Positions 27,970 to 36,657 of a stretch of DNA of 64,000 bases are shown piece by piece. This DNA is from Methylophilaceae bacterium (GTDB taxonomy: Bacteria > Pseudomonadota > Gammaproteobacteria > Burkholderiales > Methylophilaceae), in NCBI GenBank assembly GCA_018398995.1, contig CP073759.1, forward strand, positions 1,318,311 to 1,382,310. The letters run 5' to 3'. Under the pieces are notes generated by a model. That model ran no database searches and was not told the origin of the DNA. It worked only from the letters and a program-made list of their open reading frames with translations. Every line of letters begins with the position of its first letter. Position 1 is the first letter of the stretch. The position numbers and the translations under genes are program-made.

Positions 27970-28551
27970 TTAATTCTGATACTCAAATACTTTGACTACT
28001 TTGGTTACGCCATCGGTTGTGCGAGCAATTTCCGTGGCTAACTCCGCTTCGCGGGGGCCCACAATGCCAATCAAATACACAACGCTTGCTTCGGTCACTA
28101 TTTTAACGTCATTTGCAGAAAAATTCTTTTCTGCAAGAAACTTTGCTTTCACTTTGGAAGTAATGTAACTGTCGTTGGCGCGGTCTCTAATACGGCTTTT
28201 TGGACCCACAACAATTTCATTTGTGATGTGCTTTACATGTTCAACTGCTCTAGTAATGCTTTCTGCTTCAGCTTTCGCTGTCTCGTTAGGCGCCTCACCT
28301 GTTAACAGCACATTCAAGTTGTAGCTCGTCACGTTAATATGCGCTTCTTCGCCTAAGGTTTTACGGATTTGTTGAGAGGCCTTAATTTCAATATTTTCAT
28401 CTTCAATATAAATACCGGATGTTCGTTTGTCGGTTGCTATCGCAACACCTATGGCAGCGCCACCAACTGCTGCAGTAAAGCAACCAGTCAGTTGAGAGGT
28501 CATCGCAAGCAGTAGAAATGGATAAATAAAAGATTTTAAAATAGAGGTCAT
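27970..28551 (-). CDS. dolP: BON-domain outer-membrane lipoprotein, DolP-like
   Basis: A 193-residue lipoprotein with signal and lipobox LTGC (Cys24; the next residue is Phe, not Asp, so outer-membrane sorting is expected). Two BON domains follow (about 50-115 and 125-190), each with the VxLxG strand (LNVLLTGEAPN and VVYLIGIVGPRE). DolP/YraP maintains outer-membrane integrity. The gene lies near yraN and rsmI, as in the enterobacterial yraL-yraP cluster, which supports the name. lpoA and diaA of that cluster are absent here. Confidence 0.88.
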   Translation of the reverse strand: MTSILKSFIYPFLLLAMTSQLTGCFTAAVGGAAIGVAIATDKRTSGIYIEDENIEIKASQQIRKTLGEEAHINVTSYNLNVLLTGEAPNETAKAEAESITRAVEHVKHITNEIVVGPKSRIRDRANDSYITSKVKAKFLAEKNFSANDVKIVTEASVVYLIGIVGPREAELATEIARTTDGVTKVVKVFEYQN

Positions 28552-28608
28552 TGCGTTTTCCTATCTAATAAATAGAGAATAGATGAATGATTGTGCATGA
28601 TACGCTGA

Positions 28609-28962
28609 TTATGCGTCAAATGCATTACGTAGCCATTGGATACGATTGGGGTTGAGTGTGTCCATCAAAATTACATCAAAACGGCATTCGCAACTCGGTT
28701 GAGTTTGTAAAAAGTGGTGTGCTGTAGCAATCAATTTTTGTTGTTTTTGTCGCGTAATACTGGCTGCTGCGCCACCAAACTGATTGTTGGATGGCAGTCT
28801 TACTTCAATAAAGACTAGTGTTTTGGCTTCTTGCATAATTAAATCGATTTCGCCAAATCGACAATGATAATTTTCTACTATCAAAATAAGGCCTTGAGTG
28901 ACTAAAAAAGTTGCGGCTATTTTTTCCGCTTCAAGGCCTGCATTGTTTTTATTTATTTTCAT
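28609..28962 (-). CDS. yraN: YraN family (UPF0102) endonuclease-like protein
   Basis: A 117-residue member of the restriction-endonuclease-like fold family. It shows GLEAEKIAATFL, the conserved NYHCRFGEIDLI segment with the Glu-Ile-Asp, and VFIEVRLPSNN, the usual E-V-R catalytic-like strand. Function in the cell is unsettled. It is divergent from rsmI with a 57-base gap and is followed by dolP in the same direction. Confidence 0.9.
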   Translation of the reverse strand: MKINKNNAGLEAEKIAATFLVTQGLILIVENYHCRFGEIDLIMQEAKTLVFIEVRLPSNNQFGGAAASITRQKQQKLIATAHHFLQTQPSCECRFDVILMDTLNPNRIQWLRNAFDA

Positions 28963-29019
28963 TACTTGTTTTTATTTTTTTAATAGGTGTTATAAAGGCT
29001 TCGCGTTAAAATTTGATAA

Positions 29020-29880
29020 ATGACGCAAGCGATACCAAAACAAGCCATATTATATGTGGTTGCAACCCCAATTGGAAACTTAGCCGATATTACATTGCGT
29101 GCTTTAGATATTTTAAAGCAGGTTGATGCAATTGCGGCTGAAGATACGCGCCATACGGCTGGGTTGCTTAACCATTTTGGCATTACAAAAAGCCTGATTG
29201 CCGTACATGAGCATAATGAATATCAATCAGCACAGCTTTTGCTAGCACGCATAAAAGCGGGTGAAAGTATTGCATTAGTCACAGATGCAGGCACGCCTGG
29301 TATTAGTGATCCTGGTGCGATTGTTGTGGACGTGCTACGCAACGCGGGTGTAGATGTGGTGCCTATTCCAGGCGCAAGTGCTGTTATTGCTGCGCTATCA
29401 GCGTCTGGCATTACGGATAATGGCTTTAGTTTTATTGGTTTTTTGCCGGCGAGTGGCTCTCAGCGCAGAAAAAAATTAACCATGCTCTGCGCATTACAGC
29501 ATACGCTCGTCTTTTATGAGGCGCCGCATCGGATTGTTGAGAGTATAGAGGATATGGCTAATATTTTAGGACCAGAGCGTCGTGTGACGATCGCGCGTGA
29601 GCTGACCAAAACATTTGAAACTTTTCATCGCTGTCTGTTAAGTGATGCCAAGGCTTGGCTAGAACATGATGTTAATCAGCAACGCGGTGAATTTGTGTTG
29701 CTGATTGAGGCTGCGCCACTTAAAGCAGAAGCTGCAATTAATGAAAATGCTGAGCGTCACCTTAAAACGCTACTGGCGGAACTACCTTTGAAGCAGGCTG
29801 TGAAACTTGCGGCTGAGATTACAGGAGTCAAAAAAAATGATTTGTACCAACACGCGTTAGCGTTAAAAAAGACAGAGTGA
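29020..29880 (+). CDS. rsmI: 16S rRNA 2'-O-ribose C1402 methyltransferase RsmI
   Basis: SAM-dependent (SPOUT-unrelated, tetrapyrrole-methylase fold) enzyme that modifies C1402 of 16S rRNA. The 286-residue protein begins [19 protein letters not shown], then shows [41 protein letters not shown] and [14 protein letters not shown], all family signatures. It is the first gene of a plus-strand pair; the next frame, pyrC, starts 20 bases after its stop at the preferred ATG. Confidence 0.96.
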   Translation: MTQAIPKQAILYVVATPIGNLADITLRALDILKQVDAIAAEDTRHTAGLLNHFGITKSLIAVHEHNEYQSAQLLLARIKAGESIALVTDAGTPGISDPGAIVVDVLRNAGVDVVPIPGASAVIAALSASGITDNGFSFIGFLPASGSQRRKKLTMLCALQHTLVFYEAPHRIVESIEDMANILGPERRVTIARELTKTFETFHRCLLSDAKAWLEHDVNQQRGEFVLLIEAAPLKAEAAINENAERHLKTLLAELPLKQAVKLAAEITGVKKNDLYQHALALKKTE

Positions 29881-29900
29881 ACAATAAGGCAAACGAAAGT

Positions 29901-30935
29901 ATGACAAAATCAATCACCATAACACGGCCAGATGACTGGCATTTACATTTACGAGACGGTGAGCAGCTTAAGGCTGTTGTCGCAGATACCGCAAAGCAGT
30001 TTGCTCGAGCCATTGTGATGCCTAACTTACGCCCTCCAGTAACAACGACGGATCTTGCTATAGCTTATCGTCAGCGCATTATGCAAGCATTGCCCGCGGG
30101 TGTAGATTTCAAGCCGCTAATGACTTTGTATTTAACAGATAATACGACTGCCCAAGAAATTAAAAAAGCCAAAGATAGCGGCATTATTCATGGTATTAAA
30201 CTCTATCCTGCTGGCGCAACTACCAATTCAGATTCTGGTGTAACCAGTTTGGATAAATGTGCGCCCGCGTTGGCGGCAATGGAAGCGCTTGGTATGCCAC
30301 TGCTGACGCATGGAGAAGTTACCGATGCTGATGTCGACGTGTTTGATCGAGAAAAAGTTTTTATTGATCAGCACATGAAGCAATTAATAGCTCGATATCC
30401 AGCATTAAAAATCGTTTTCGAGCATATTACTACCAAGGATGCAGCAGAGTTTGTTGCTACTGCCCCAGATAATGTTGCTGCCACGATTACTGTGCATCAT
30501 CTAATGATGAACCGCAACGCCATGTTCAAAGGCGGCATTCGACCACATCATTATTGTTTGCCAGTATTAAAACGTGAAGAGCATAGGCAGGCCTTAGTGA
30601 AAGCGGCGATTTCTGGTAGTCCCAAATTCTTTTTAGGCACTGATAGTGCGCCACATGAAAAAAATGCCAAAGAAAGTGCTTGTGGATGTGCTGGCATGTA
30701 TACCGCACATGCGGCAATAGGACTTTATGCAGAAGTATTTGAAGCATCATACGCGCTTGATCGGCTGGAAGGATTCGCAAGTTTTTATGGTCCCGACTTT
30801 TATGGCCTGCCACGAAATACTGAGCAAGTGACGCTAGTAAAAGAAAGTTGGCAAGTGCCTGAGTGCTATCCTTATGCAGGTGATATGCTTGTGCCGTTTA
30901 GGGCCGGCGAAATGGTTGAGTGGAAAATGAAATAA
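29901..30935 (+). CDS. pyrC: Dihydroorotase (class II)
   Basis: Zinc amidohydrolase that closes carbamoyl-aspartate to dihydroorotate in pyrimidine synthesis. The preferred start ATG 29901 gives 344 residues opening [20 protein letters not shown]; a GTG at 29877 overlapping the rsmI stop would add eight residues. Metal ligands are visible: His14 and His16 (HLHLRD), the carboxylated Lys in [23 protein letters not shown] and the Asp in GTDSAPH. Length and motifs fit E. coli PyrC. Confidence 0.95.
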   Translation: MTKSITITRPDDWHLHLRDGEQLKAVVADTAKQFARAIVMPNLRPPVTTTDLAIAYRQRIMQALPAGVDFKPLMTLYLTDNTTAQEIKKAKDSGIIHGIKLYPAGATTNSDSGVTSLDKCAPALAAMEALGMPLLTHGEVTDADVDVFDREKVFIDQHMKQLIARYPALKIVFEHITTKDAAEFVATAPDNVAATITVHHLMMNRNAMFKGGIRPHHYCLPVLKREEHRQALVKAAISGSPKFFLGTDSAPHEKNAKESACGCAGMYTAHAAIGLYAEVFEASYALDRLEGFASFYGPDFYGLPRNTEQVTLVKESWQVPECYPYAGDMLVPFRAGEMVEWKMK

Positions 30936-31120
30936 GTTGTTATCGCATGCCATAAAGAGTCGATGATGATGCCCGCTCTACTTTTTATTGATGAATATTT
31001 GCCAAATAAAGTGTTTGGAAAGCGCTTGTGAAAGCATTGGTGCGCTGGGTCTTTTTGGCTGCTGCATTGGATGCAGCTAGGAGAATGCGCCAGCAAGCAT
31101 TGCCTCAAATCGAGTAAAAA

Positions 31121-31416
31121 AAGTTAGCCGATAAGCCGGGTTTTGTCATGTACTGCTACACGGACAGTCATTCATCTAGGCATGCAATTACTCACATGCT
31201 CAAGCAACCTACCCACTAGCAGCGCGAGCAACGCCTATTGCCAGTCTATTTGGTCTTGCTGCAGATGGAGGTTGCCGCGTTTCACCGTAACTTAATACGC
31301 TCGTCTCTGTGGCCCTGTTCCTCGCCTCACGGCGTACGGCCGTTAGCCGTCATCCTGCTCTGTGCAGCCCGGACTTTCCTCCCCTTATTACTAAGCGGCG
31401 ACTGTCTGGCTAACTT
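31121..31416 (-). ncRNA. rnpB: RNase P RNA (M1-type), compact
   Basis: Catalytic RNA that trims tRNA 5' ends. Read on the minus strand, it contains the universal GAGGAAAGTCCGGGCT core, CCACAGAGACGAG, GGTGAAACG, GCAAGACCAAATAG, the L15-like GGGTAGG and the 3' core AGATGAATGACTGTCC with ACCCGGCTTATCGG. The ends AAGTTAGCC (31416-31408) and GGCTAACTT (31129-31121) form a perfect P1 helix, which fixes the boundaries; T residues follow the 3' end. At 296 bases it is much shorter than E. coli M1 RNA (377). The P3 hairpin is reduced to about CTTA-GTAA-TAAG and the P12 region is nearly missing. Confidence 0.95.
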
Positions 31417-31613
31417 GAAGAGCATTTTAACATCCAAATCACTAGCGTATTAGTATATTAACCAGATTAGTTTTTACACATCAACTAATTCAAACACCTA
31501 TCAAAAACTGCTGACACATGACATTCAGTAAATCATATAACTATATGTTTATTAAGAAATTTGTTTTTTGTGCAAAAAACCGCTAAGTCATTGTCTTGTA
31601 AAGAAAAAACATT

Positions 31614-31642
31614 AAAAAGTGCTTGCAAAGCACTTTTTTTTT
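31614..31642 (+). terminator. Terminator-like hairpin with no obvious upstream gene
   Basis: AAAAAGTGCTT (31614-31624) and AAGCACTTTTT (from 31628) pair perfectly around GCA and end in eight T residues. The nearest plus-strand gene, pyrC, ends almost 700 bases away, and no minus-strand gene feeds into it. It might end a short unannotated transcript or insulate rnpB from the dcw operon. Confidence 0.7.
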
Positions 31643-31650
31643 ATCTATAG

Positions 31651-31685
31651 TGGTCAGCAGTGGGGGAAAGTGGTATTTTGTGGGA
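31651..31685 (+). promoter_or_regulatory. MraZ box: four TGG(G) half-sites with 10-bp phasing
   Basis: TGGTC (31651), TGGGG (31661), TGGTA (31671) and TGGGA (31681) are direct repeats separated by exactly 5 bases. MraZ of E. coli binds TGGGN repeats with 5-base spacers upstream of its own gene. Two units match fully and two have T at the fourth position. The array lies 97 bases before the mraZ start, so the dcw cluster is probably autoregulated by MraZ. Confidence 0.82.
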
Positions 31686-31781
31686 AATATAACTTGTATA
31701 GACGTTAGTGTGTGTATGGTTTAACTATTTCTTTTTTTACTGCTTATTTATTTAACAAGCACATAAAGGCTGCGAATTAAC

Positions 31782-32231
31782 GTGTTTAAGGGTGCAACAA
31801 ATCTCAATATGGATGCAAAAGGGCGTTTAGTCATTCCAACTAAACACCGAGAGGCGTTACTCGCGCAATCTGCGGGCGAGATTGTGCTCACTGCGCATTC
31901 GCATCCATGTTTGTTGCTTTACCCAACATCCGCTTGGGAGCCTATTCAATCAAAAATCATGAGCTTGTCTAGTTTTGATAAAAAGTCGGCTGCTTTGCAA
32001 CGCCGTTTGGTTGGTTACGCGGAAGATGTCAGCTTGGATAGTGCAGGTCGACTATTGGTTTCTCCAGCCTTGCGCGAATTAGCAGGGCTCGAAAAGGAAG
32101 TGATGTTGATTGGTCAAGGAAGTCACTTTGAGCTGTGGAGTAAGGAAGCTTGGTTTAGGCAGAGTAAGGAAGCGGTCAATGAGGACGGTGACTTTGAAAT
32201 GCCATCGGAACTAGAGGGTTTCTCACTATGA
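31782..32231 (+). CDS. mraZ: Transcriptional regulator MraZ
   Basis: First gene of the dcw cluster. The 149-residue protein has two AbrB-like SpoVT domains, with the repeated motif DAKGRLVIPTKHRE (about residues 11-24) and DSAGRLLVSPALRE (about 87-100). In E. coli it represses the cluster by binding the repeats described upstream of it here. The start is GTG 31782, giving the canonical MFKGATNLNMDAKGR. Its stop overlaps rsmH by 4 bases. Confidence 0.95.
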   Translation: MFKGATNLNMDAKGRLVIPTKHREALLAQSAGEIVLTAHSHPCLLLYPTSAWEPIQSKIMSLSSFDKKSAALQRRLVGYAEDVSLDSAGRLLVSPALRELAGLEKEVMLIGQGSHFELWSKEAWFRQSKEAVNEDGDFEMPSELEGFSL

Positions 32232-33214
32232 CAAAGGGCGCTGAAGTGGCGCCCTCTTCAGTATTGGGGGAGGCAAATGCTGAACAAGCATCACATATTA
32301 CCGTTTTGTTAGCTGAGGCGGTGGATGCATTGGCAATTAAAAAAGAGGGTACTTATATTGATTGTACATTCGGCCGCGGCGGACACAGTAGAAGCATTCT
32401 GAGTCAATTGGGACCTAAAGGTCGTTTGTTTGCCATTGATCGCGATATGGCCGCTTTTTCAGCTGCGCATGAGATTAATGATGCGCGCTTTTATATGGAG
32501 CATTTGCACTTTTCAGAGTTGGATCAGTTGGTGGCAAAGCATCAATTAACCAGTGTCGATGGTATTTTGATGGATTTGGGTATTTCATCGCCGCAAGTGG
32601 ATGTGAGTGGGCGAGGGTTTAGTTTTCGGTTGGATGGTCCATTGGATATGCGGATGGATCAAACGCGTGGCAAAACGGTAGCAACGTTACTAGAGACGAT
32701 AACAGAAAAACAACTAGGGGAGGTCATAAAAGATTATGGTGAAGAACGGTTTGCTAAGCAGGTTGCAAGGGCGATTATTAAGGAGCGCAATGACGGGCGC
32801 GCCATCACCACTACAGGGCAGCTTGCCAAGATCGTGGCAAATGCAATCCCAAAGATTGAGCCGGGCAAGAACCCTGCAACGCGCACCTTTCAAGCTTTAC
32901 GGATTTTCGCAAATCAGGAGATTGAAGAGTTGTCGTTAGTGTTGCCGCAATGTTTGAATTTATTGGCAGAGGGTGGACGTTTGGTGGTGATTAGTTTCCA
33001 CTCGCTTGAGGATAGAGTGGTGAAGCGTTTTATCAAGAGTGAGTCGAATCGTGATGACTTGCCATCCAACTTTCCAGTCAAAGCGAAAGATTTACCGCAG
33101 TCGCGGTTGGTGAGTGTGGGAAAGGCAGTGAAGCCCAGTGACCGTGAGGTAGCATTAAATCCTCGGTCTCGAAGTGCGGTGATGAGAGTGGCAATGCGAA
33201 CGGCGGTACTGTAA
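32228..33214 (+). CDS. rsmH: 16S rRNA m4C1402 methyltransferase RsmH (MraW)
   Basis: Methylates N4 of C1402 in 16S rRNA; with RsmI, encoded 2 kb upstream, it completes the m4Cm modification. In 328 residues it shows HITVLLAEAVDAL, the SAM-binding DCTFGRGGHSR, LMDLGISSPQVD, RGFSFRLDGPLDMRMD and VISFHSLEDRVVK, all family signatures. An extra roughly 22-residue acidic N terminus precedes the core. Overlaps mraZ by 4 bases and ftsL by one. Confidence 0.96.
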   Translation: MTKGAEVAPSSVLGEANAEQASHITVLLAEAVDALAIKKEGTYIDCTFGRGGHSRSILSQLGPKGRLFAIDRDMAAFSAAHEINDARFYMEHLHFSELDQLVAKHQLTSVDGILMDLGISSPQVDVSGRGFSFRLDGPLDMRMDQTRGKTVATLLETITEKQLGEVIKDYGEERFAKQVARAIIKERNDGRAITTTGQLAKIVANAIPKIEPGKNPATRTFQALRIFANQEIEELSLVLPQCLNLLAEGGRLVVISFHSLEDRVVKRFIKSESNRDDLPSNFPVKAKDLPQSRLVSVGKAVKPSDREVALNPRSRSAVMRVAMRTAVL

Positions 33215-33486
33215 TGCAGCTGAACTTAATTTTATATTTAGTATTGGTTGTTATTGGTTTGGGTGTGGTGACATCACAACATGAAGCGCGCGAGTTACAT
33301 GCCGAACATGAAAAATTAGTGGTAGTGGCGGCAAAATATAAAACAGAGTTTGAGCAGTTGCAGATAGAGCAAAGCACTTGGGCAATGCATTCCCGTATTG
33401 AAGAAATGGCAACAAAAAAATTACAGATGAAAGTGCCGATCCCAAAAGAAGTTCAAGTCATCGTGTTAGACAAAGGTGTTCAGTAG
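33214..33486 (+). CDS. ftsL: Cell division protein FtsL
   Basis: Small bitopic divisome protein (90 residues) that binds FtsB and FtsQ and activates FtsWI. One N-terminal transmembrane helix (LNLILYLVLVVIGLGVVTS) is followed by a coiled-coil rich in Glu, Lys and Gln with leucine-zipper spacing and the family-like WAMHSRIEEMATKKLQM. Position between rsmH and ftsI is diagnostic. ATG 33214 overlaps the rsmH stop by one base. Confidence 0.92.
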   Translation: MQLNLILYLVLVVIGLGVVTSQHEARELHAEHEKLVVVAAKYKTEFEQLQIEQSTWAMHSRIEEMATKKLQMKVPIPKEVQVIVLDKGVQ

Positions 33487-33487
33487 T

Positions 33488-35227
33488 ATGGAATTTAAAC
33501 GACAACAGCAGCAACAACTAAAAGCACTAAGCTTGCCAGAATGGCGTAGACGCTTATTGTTGATTGCAGTCTTGTTTGGTTTTGTCTTGTTGCTTGTTAA
33601 AAGTGTTTATTTGCAAAGTATGAATAAGGATTTTTTGCAGAAAAAAGGCGGAGATCGTTATATCCGTACATTAGAGCTCCAAGCTGATAGAGGAAAAATA
33701 AAAGATAGAAATGGTGAAATTCTTGCTGGAAGTAGTCCTGTTGCATCTGTTTGGGTAAACCCTTCAGTTGTTCAGATGAGTGAAAAGCAAAAAAAAGCGT
33801 TAGCAGAATTGCTAGACATGCGTGTGGCAGTCATTGATCAAAAAATCAGTAATAAACAAAAAGAGTTTGTCTATATCAGAAGACGTATTGCGCCTGATTT
33901 AGCAGAAAAAGTAAAAAAGCTTAATATCGCAGGTATTGCTTTGGAGCGTGACTATAAGCGATTTTACCCAGCTGGAGATGTTGTGTCTCATGTGGTTGGT
34001 TTTACTGGGGTTGACGGTAATGGGCAGGAAGGCTTCGAGCTTGTACGTAACGATGAGCTTGCTGGTTTAGCAGGCCAGCGCCGCGTTATTAAAGACAGGT
34101 CTGGTCAAATCGTTGAAGAGTTAGAGGTAGTCAGACAACCCAGTGATGGTAATGAGTTGGTTTTAAGTATTGATCGCCGCATCCAATATCTGGTCTTTAG
34201 AGAGCTATCTAAATCAATCGAATACTATAAAGCCAAAGCAGGTTCTGCAGTGGTGTTAGATGCCAAAACGGGCGAAGTACTGGCGATGGTTAATTTGCCA
34301 ACTTACAACCCTAACAATCCAACCAATATAAAAGGTAAAACACGCAATCGCGCCTTAACTGATGTGTTTGAGCCTGGCTCAACGATGAAGCCCATAACCG
34401 CTGCCGCGGCTTTACAGTTTGGCGGGTATGTTGCAGAAACAAAAGTGGATACAGCGCCTGGGTATATGAAAATTGGACCGGCAACCATACATGATACGCA
34501 TGCTTACGCAGAATTAACGGTGTCTGAAGTGGTGAAAAAGTCTTCTAATGTGGGGTCTGCAAAAATTGCGCTCAGTTTAGATAAAAAGAAATTATGGACA
34601 GTATTCAATCAATTGGGTTTTGGTGAGAAAACTGATATCGGTTTTCCAGGTGAAGTGCGTGGAAAGGTGCGAGATTATGAGACTTGGCGACCTATTGAGC
34701 AGGCAACGATGTCTTATGGGCATGGGATTAGTGTCACTTTATTACAGCTTGCCAGGGCCTATACGGTATTCGCAAATAATGGTGAATTAAAACCAGTATC
34801 ATTAATTAAATTAGACGAGGCGCCCGAGGGGCAGTCGGTATTTTCTGCTGCCGTGGCAAATAGTGTCAAAGATATGCTGGAATTGGTGGTGCAAGATGGC
34901 GGCACTGGCACAAAAGCGCAAGTTACAGGTTATCGCGTAGCGGGTAAAACAGGCACTGCGCATAAATTAGGTGCAAATGGATATGAACGGGATAAATATG
35001 TAGGTTCGTTTGTTGGGCTTGCGCCTGCGTCCAATCCGCGTTTGATTATGGCGGTCATGGTAGATGAGCCAACCAATGGACAGTATTATGGTGGGACCGT
35101 AGCGGCACCTATATTTAGCAGTGTGATGTCAGAAGTGTTGAGGCTCTTGGCGATACCACAGGATGCGCCCAATGCCAATGTGATCGTGCCAAAATTTGCT
35201 GATGATGATGTTCAGGAGATGGTATGA
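33488..35227 (+). CDS. ftsI: Peptidoglycan transpeptidase FtsI (PBP3)
   Basis: Septal class B penicillin-binding protein that cross-links peptidoglycan in complex with FtsW. An N-terminal membrane anchor (RRLLLIAVLFGFVLLLVKSV) precedes the dimerisation domain with DRGKIKDRNGEILA and the transpeptidase with active-site GSTMKP (Ser nucleophile), SSN (KKSSNVGSAK) and KTG (VAGKTGTAHK). ATG 33488 is chosen with AAAGGTG upstream, giving 579 residues; GTG 33476 would add four. It overlaps murE by 4 bases. Confidence 0.96.
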   Translation: MEFKRQQQQQLKALSLPEWRRRLLLIAVLFGFVLLLVKSVYLQSMNKDFLQKKGGDRYIRTLELQADRGKIKDRNGEILAGSSPVASVWVNPSVVQMSEKQKKALAELLDMRVAVIDQKISNKQKEFVYIRRRIAPDLAEKVKKLNIAGIALERDYKRFYPAGDVVSHVVGFTGVDGNGQEGFELVRNDELAGLAGQRRVIKDRSGQIVEELEVVRQPSDGNELVLSIDRRIQYLVFRELSKSIEYYKAKAGSAVVLDAKTGEVLAMVNLPTYNPNNPTNIKGKTRNRALTDVFEPGSTMKPITAAAALQFGGYVAETKVDTAPGYMKIGPATIHDTHAYAELTVSEVVKKSSNVGSAKIALSLDKKKLWTVFNQLGFGEKTDIGFPGEVRGKVRDYETWRPIEQATMSYGHGISVTLLQLARAYTVFANNGELKPVSLIKLDEAPEGQSVFSAAVANSVKDMLELVVQDGGTGTKAQVTGYRVAGKTGTAHKLGANGYERDKYVGSFVGLAPASNPRLIMAVMVDEPTNGQYYGGTVAAPIFSSVMSEVLRLLAIPQDAPNANVIVPKFADDDVQEMV

Positions 35228-36657
35228 CTGATTATCTGAGGCATGTTAAAGCGAGTGCAATCACTGCGGATAGTCGAGAAGTGGTGCCTGGTGCATTGTT
35301 CTTGGCATATCCTGGAGAGTCGACTGATGGTCGCTCATATATTATAGATGCCATTAATAATGGTGCCAGCGCCATTTTATGGGAGGCGGAAGGTTTTATT
35401 TGGGATAAGCATTGGCAAATAGAGAATCTTCCGGTAACCAACTTAAAACAAGAAGCAGGTAAGATTGCAGCCAACTTTTATGCAGAGCCGTCAAGCCAAT
35501 TATGGATGATTGGGGTAACAGGAACTAACGGTAAAACATCCGTTACTCAATGGTTGGGGCAGTGTTTTGATGTATTAAACAGGCAGTCGGCGGTCATTGG
35601 TACGCTTGGCAATGGTGTATTAAACCAGTTAACACCCACATCAAATACCACACCGGATGCTTTATTACTGCAGCGGCTATTGGCAGGTTACGTCGAGCAA
35701 AAAATTGATGTTGTTGCGATGGAAGTTTCCTCTCATGGCTTGAGTCAAGGTCGGGTGAATGGGGTGCAATTTGATGTAGCCGTACTCACTAATTTAACCA
35801 GAGATCATCTTGATTATCACGGTACGTTTGAAAATTATGCCTCTGCTAAAGAGAAGTTATTCAAATGGGATAGTTTGAAGCATGTGGTATTGAATAGTGA
35901 TGATGATTTTGGTTTGCGGATTAAGCAAAAATGCAGTACAGCCTCAGTCAACATATTGACGTATGGTATCGATAGTGGTGAGGTGCGTGCGTCTGATATT
36001 CGTTTTGAAAACGCCGCTATGCAATTCAAGGTGACAACACCATATGGAGCGGCTGATGTAGAAGTTGATTTGGTTGGGCGATTTAACGTTTATAACGTGT
36101 TGGCGGTGTTGTCGACACTGCTAATCTCAGATGTGTGCTTACAAGATGCAATTCATGCGATTAAACAATTAAAAGTGCTACATGGTCGTATGCAGCAGTT
36201 TGGTGGTGGCAACATGCCATTGGTTGTTGTTGATTATGCGCATACGCCAGACTCTTTACAAAATGTGTTGATGACTTTAAGGGTGCAAGCCAAGCAACAA
36301 TTGATTTGTGTGTTTGGTTGCGGCGGCAATCGGGATGCCGGCAAGCGCGAGATGATGGGTAAGGTGGCGAGTACGTTTGCTGACAAGGTGGTTGTGACCA
36401 GTGATAATCCGCGCCATGAAAGTCCAGATACCATTATTCAAGCCATCGTAAAGGGAGTAGAAGGTACTTGCGTTATTGAGGCTGATAGGGCGAAAGCAAT
36501 TGCAATGGCGATAGGCAATGCACACAAAGAAGATATTGTGCTAATCGCTGGAAAAGGCCATGAAGCGTATCAGGAAGTAGCGGGGGTGCAATATCACTTT
36601 AGCGATGTGGAGCAAGTGGAACAAGCATTAAAGCACTATCAGGAAGGATCTGTATGA
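35224..36657 (+). CDS. murE: UDP-MurNAc-tripeptide synthetase MurE (meso-DAP adding)
   Basis: Adds meso-diaminopimelate to UDP-MurNAc-L-Ala-D-Glu in the cytoplasm. The P-loop GVTGTNGKTS is near residue 97, the lysine-carbamylation region and EVSSHGLSQGRV follow, and the substrate-selective DNPRHESPD (D-N-P-R motif for meso-DAP, not lysine) is near residue 398. At 477 residues it is slightly shorter than the E. coli enzyme. Start and stop share ATGA overlaps with both neighbours. Confidence 0.96.
   Translation: MTDYLRHVKASAITADSREVVPGALFLAYPGESTDGRSYIIDAINNGASAILWEAEGFIWDKHWQIENLPVTNLKQEAGKIAANFYAEPSSQLWMIGVTGTNGKTSVTQWLGQCFDVLNRQSAVIGTLGNGVLNQLTPTSNTTPDALLLQRLLAGYVEQKIDVVAMEVSSHGLSQGRVNGVQFDVAVLTNLTRDHLDYHGTFENYASAKEKLFKWDSLKHVVLNSDDDFGLRIKQKCSTASVNILTYGIDSGEVRASDIRFENAAMQFKVTTPYGAADVEVDLVGRFNVYNVLAVLSTLLISDVCLQDAIHAIKQLKVLHGRMQQFGGGNMPLVVVDYAHTPDSLQNVLMTLRVQAKQQLICVFGCGGNRDAGKREMMGKVASTFADKVVVTSDNPRHESPDTIIQAIVKGVEGTCVIEADRAKAIAMAIGNAHKEDIVLIAGKGHEAYQEVAGVQYHFSDVEQVEQALKHYQEGSV

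Larger units (their letters stand above)
31417..31781. other. Intergenic control region between rnpB and mraZ
   Basis: 365 bases without a protein-coding gene. Next to rnpB lies its expected promoter (a TAAAAT-like box on the minus strand close to the RNA start). The middle (about 31480-31610) is AT-rich with a weak GTTTTTT/AAAAAAC hairpin at 31563-31580. A terminator-like hairpin at 31614-31642 and the MraZ box at 31651-31685 follow, then the dcw promoter and mraZ leader. No tRNA or recognisable small RNA was identified. Confidence 0.7.

Noticed and set aside
30936-31117. Two tiny overlapping frames after pyrC (about 20 and 29 codons) with a small GCTGCAT hairpin
   Set aside because: Too short, no ribosome site of note, no recognisable motif; nothing supports translation. 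Possibly non-coding remnants.
31238-31453. Plus-strand open frame of 71 codons
   Set aside because: It lies across the RNase P RNA gene on the other strand and shows no protein-like features.
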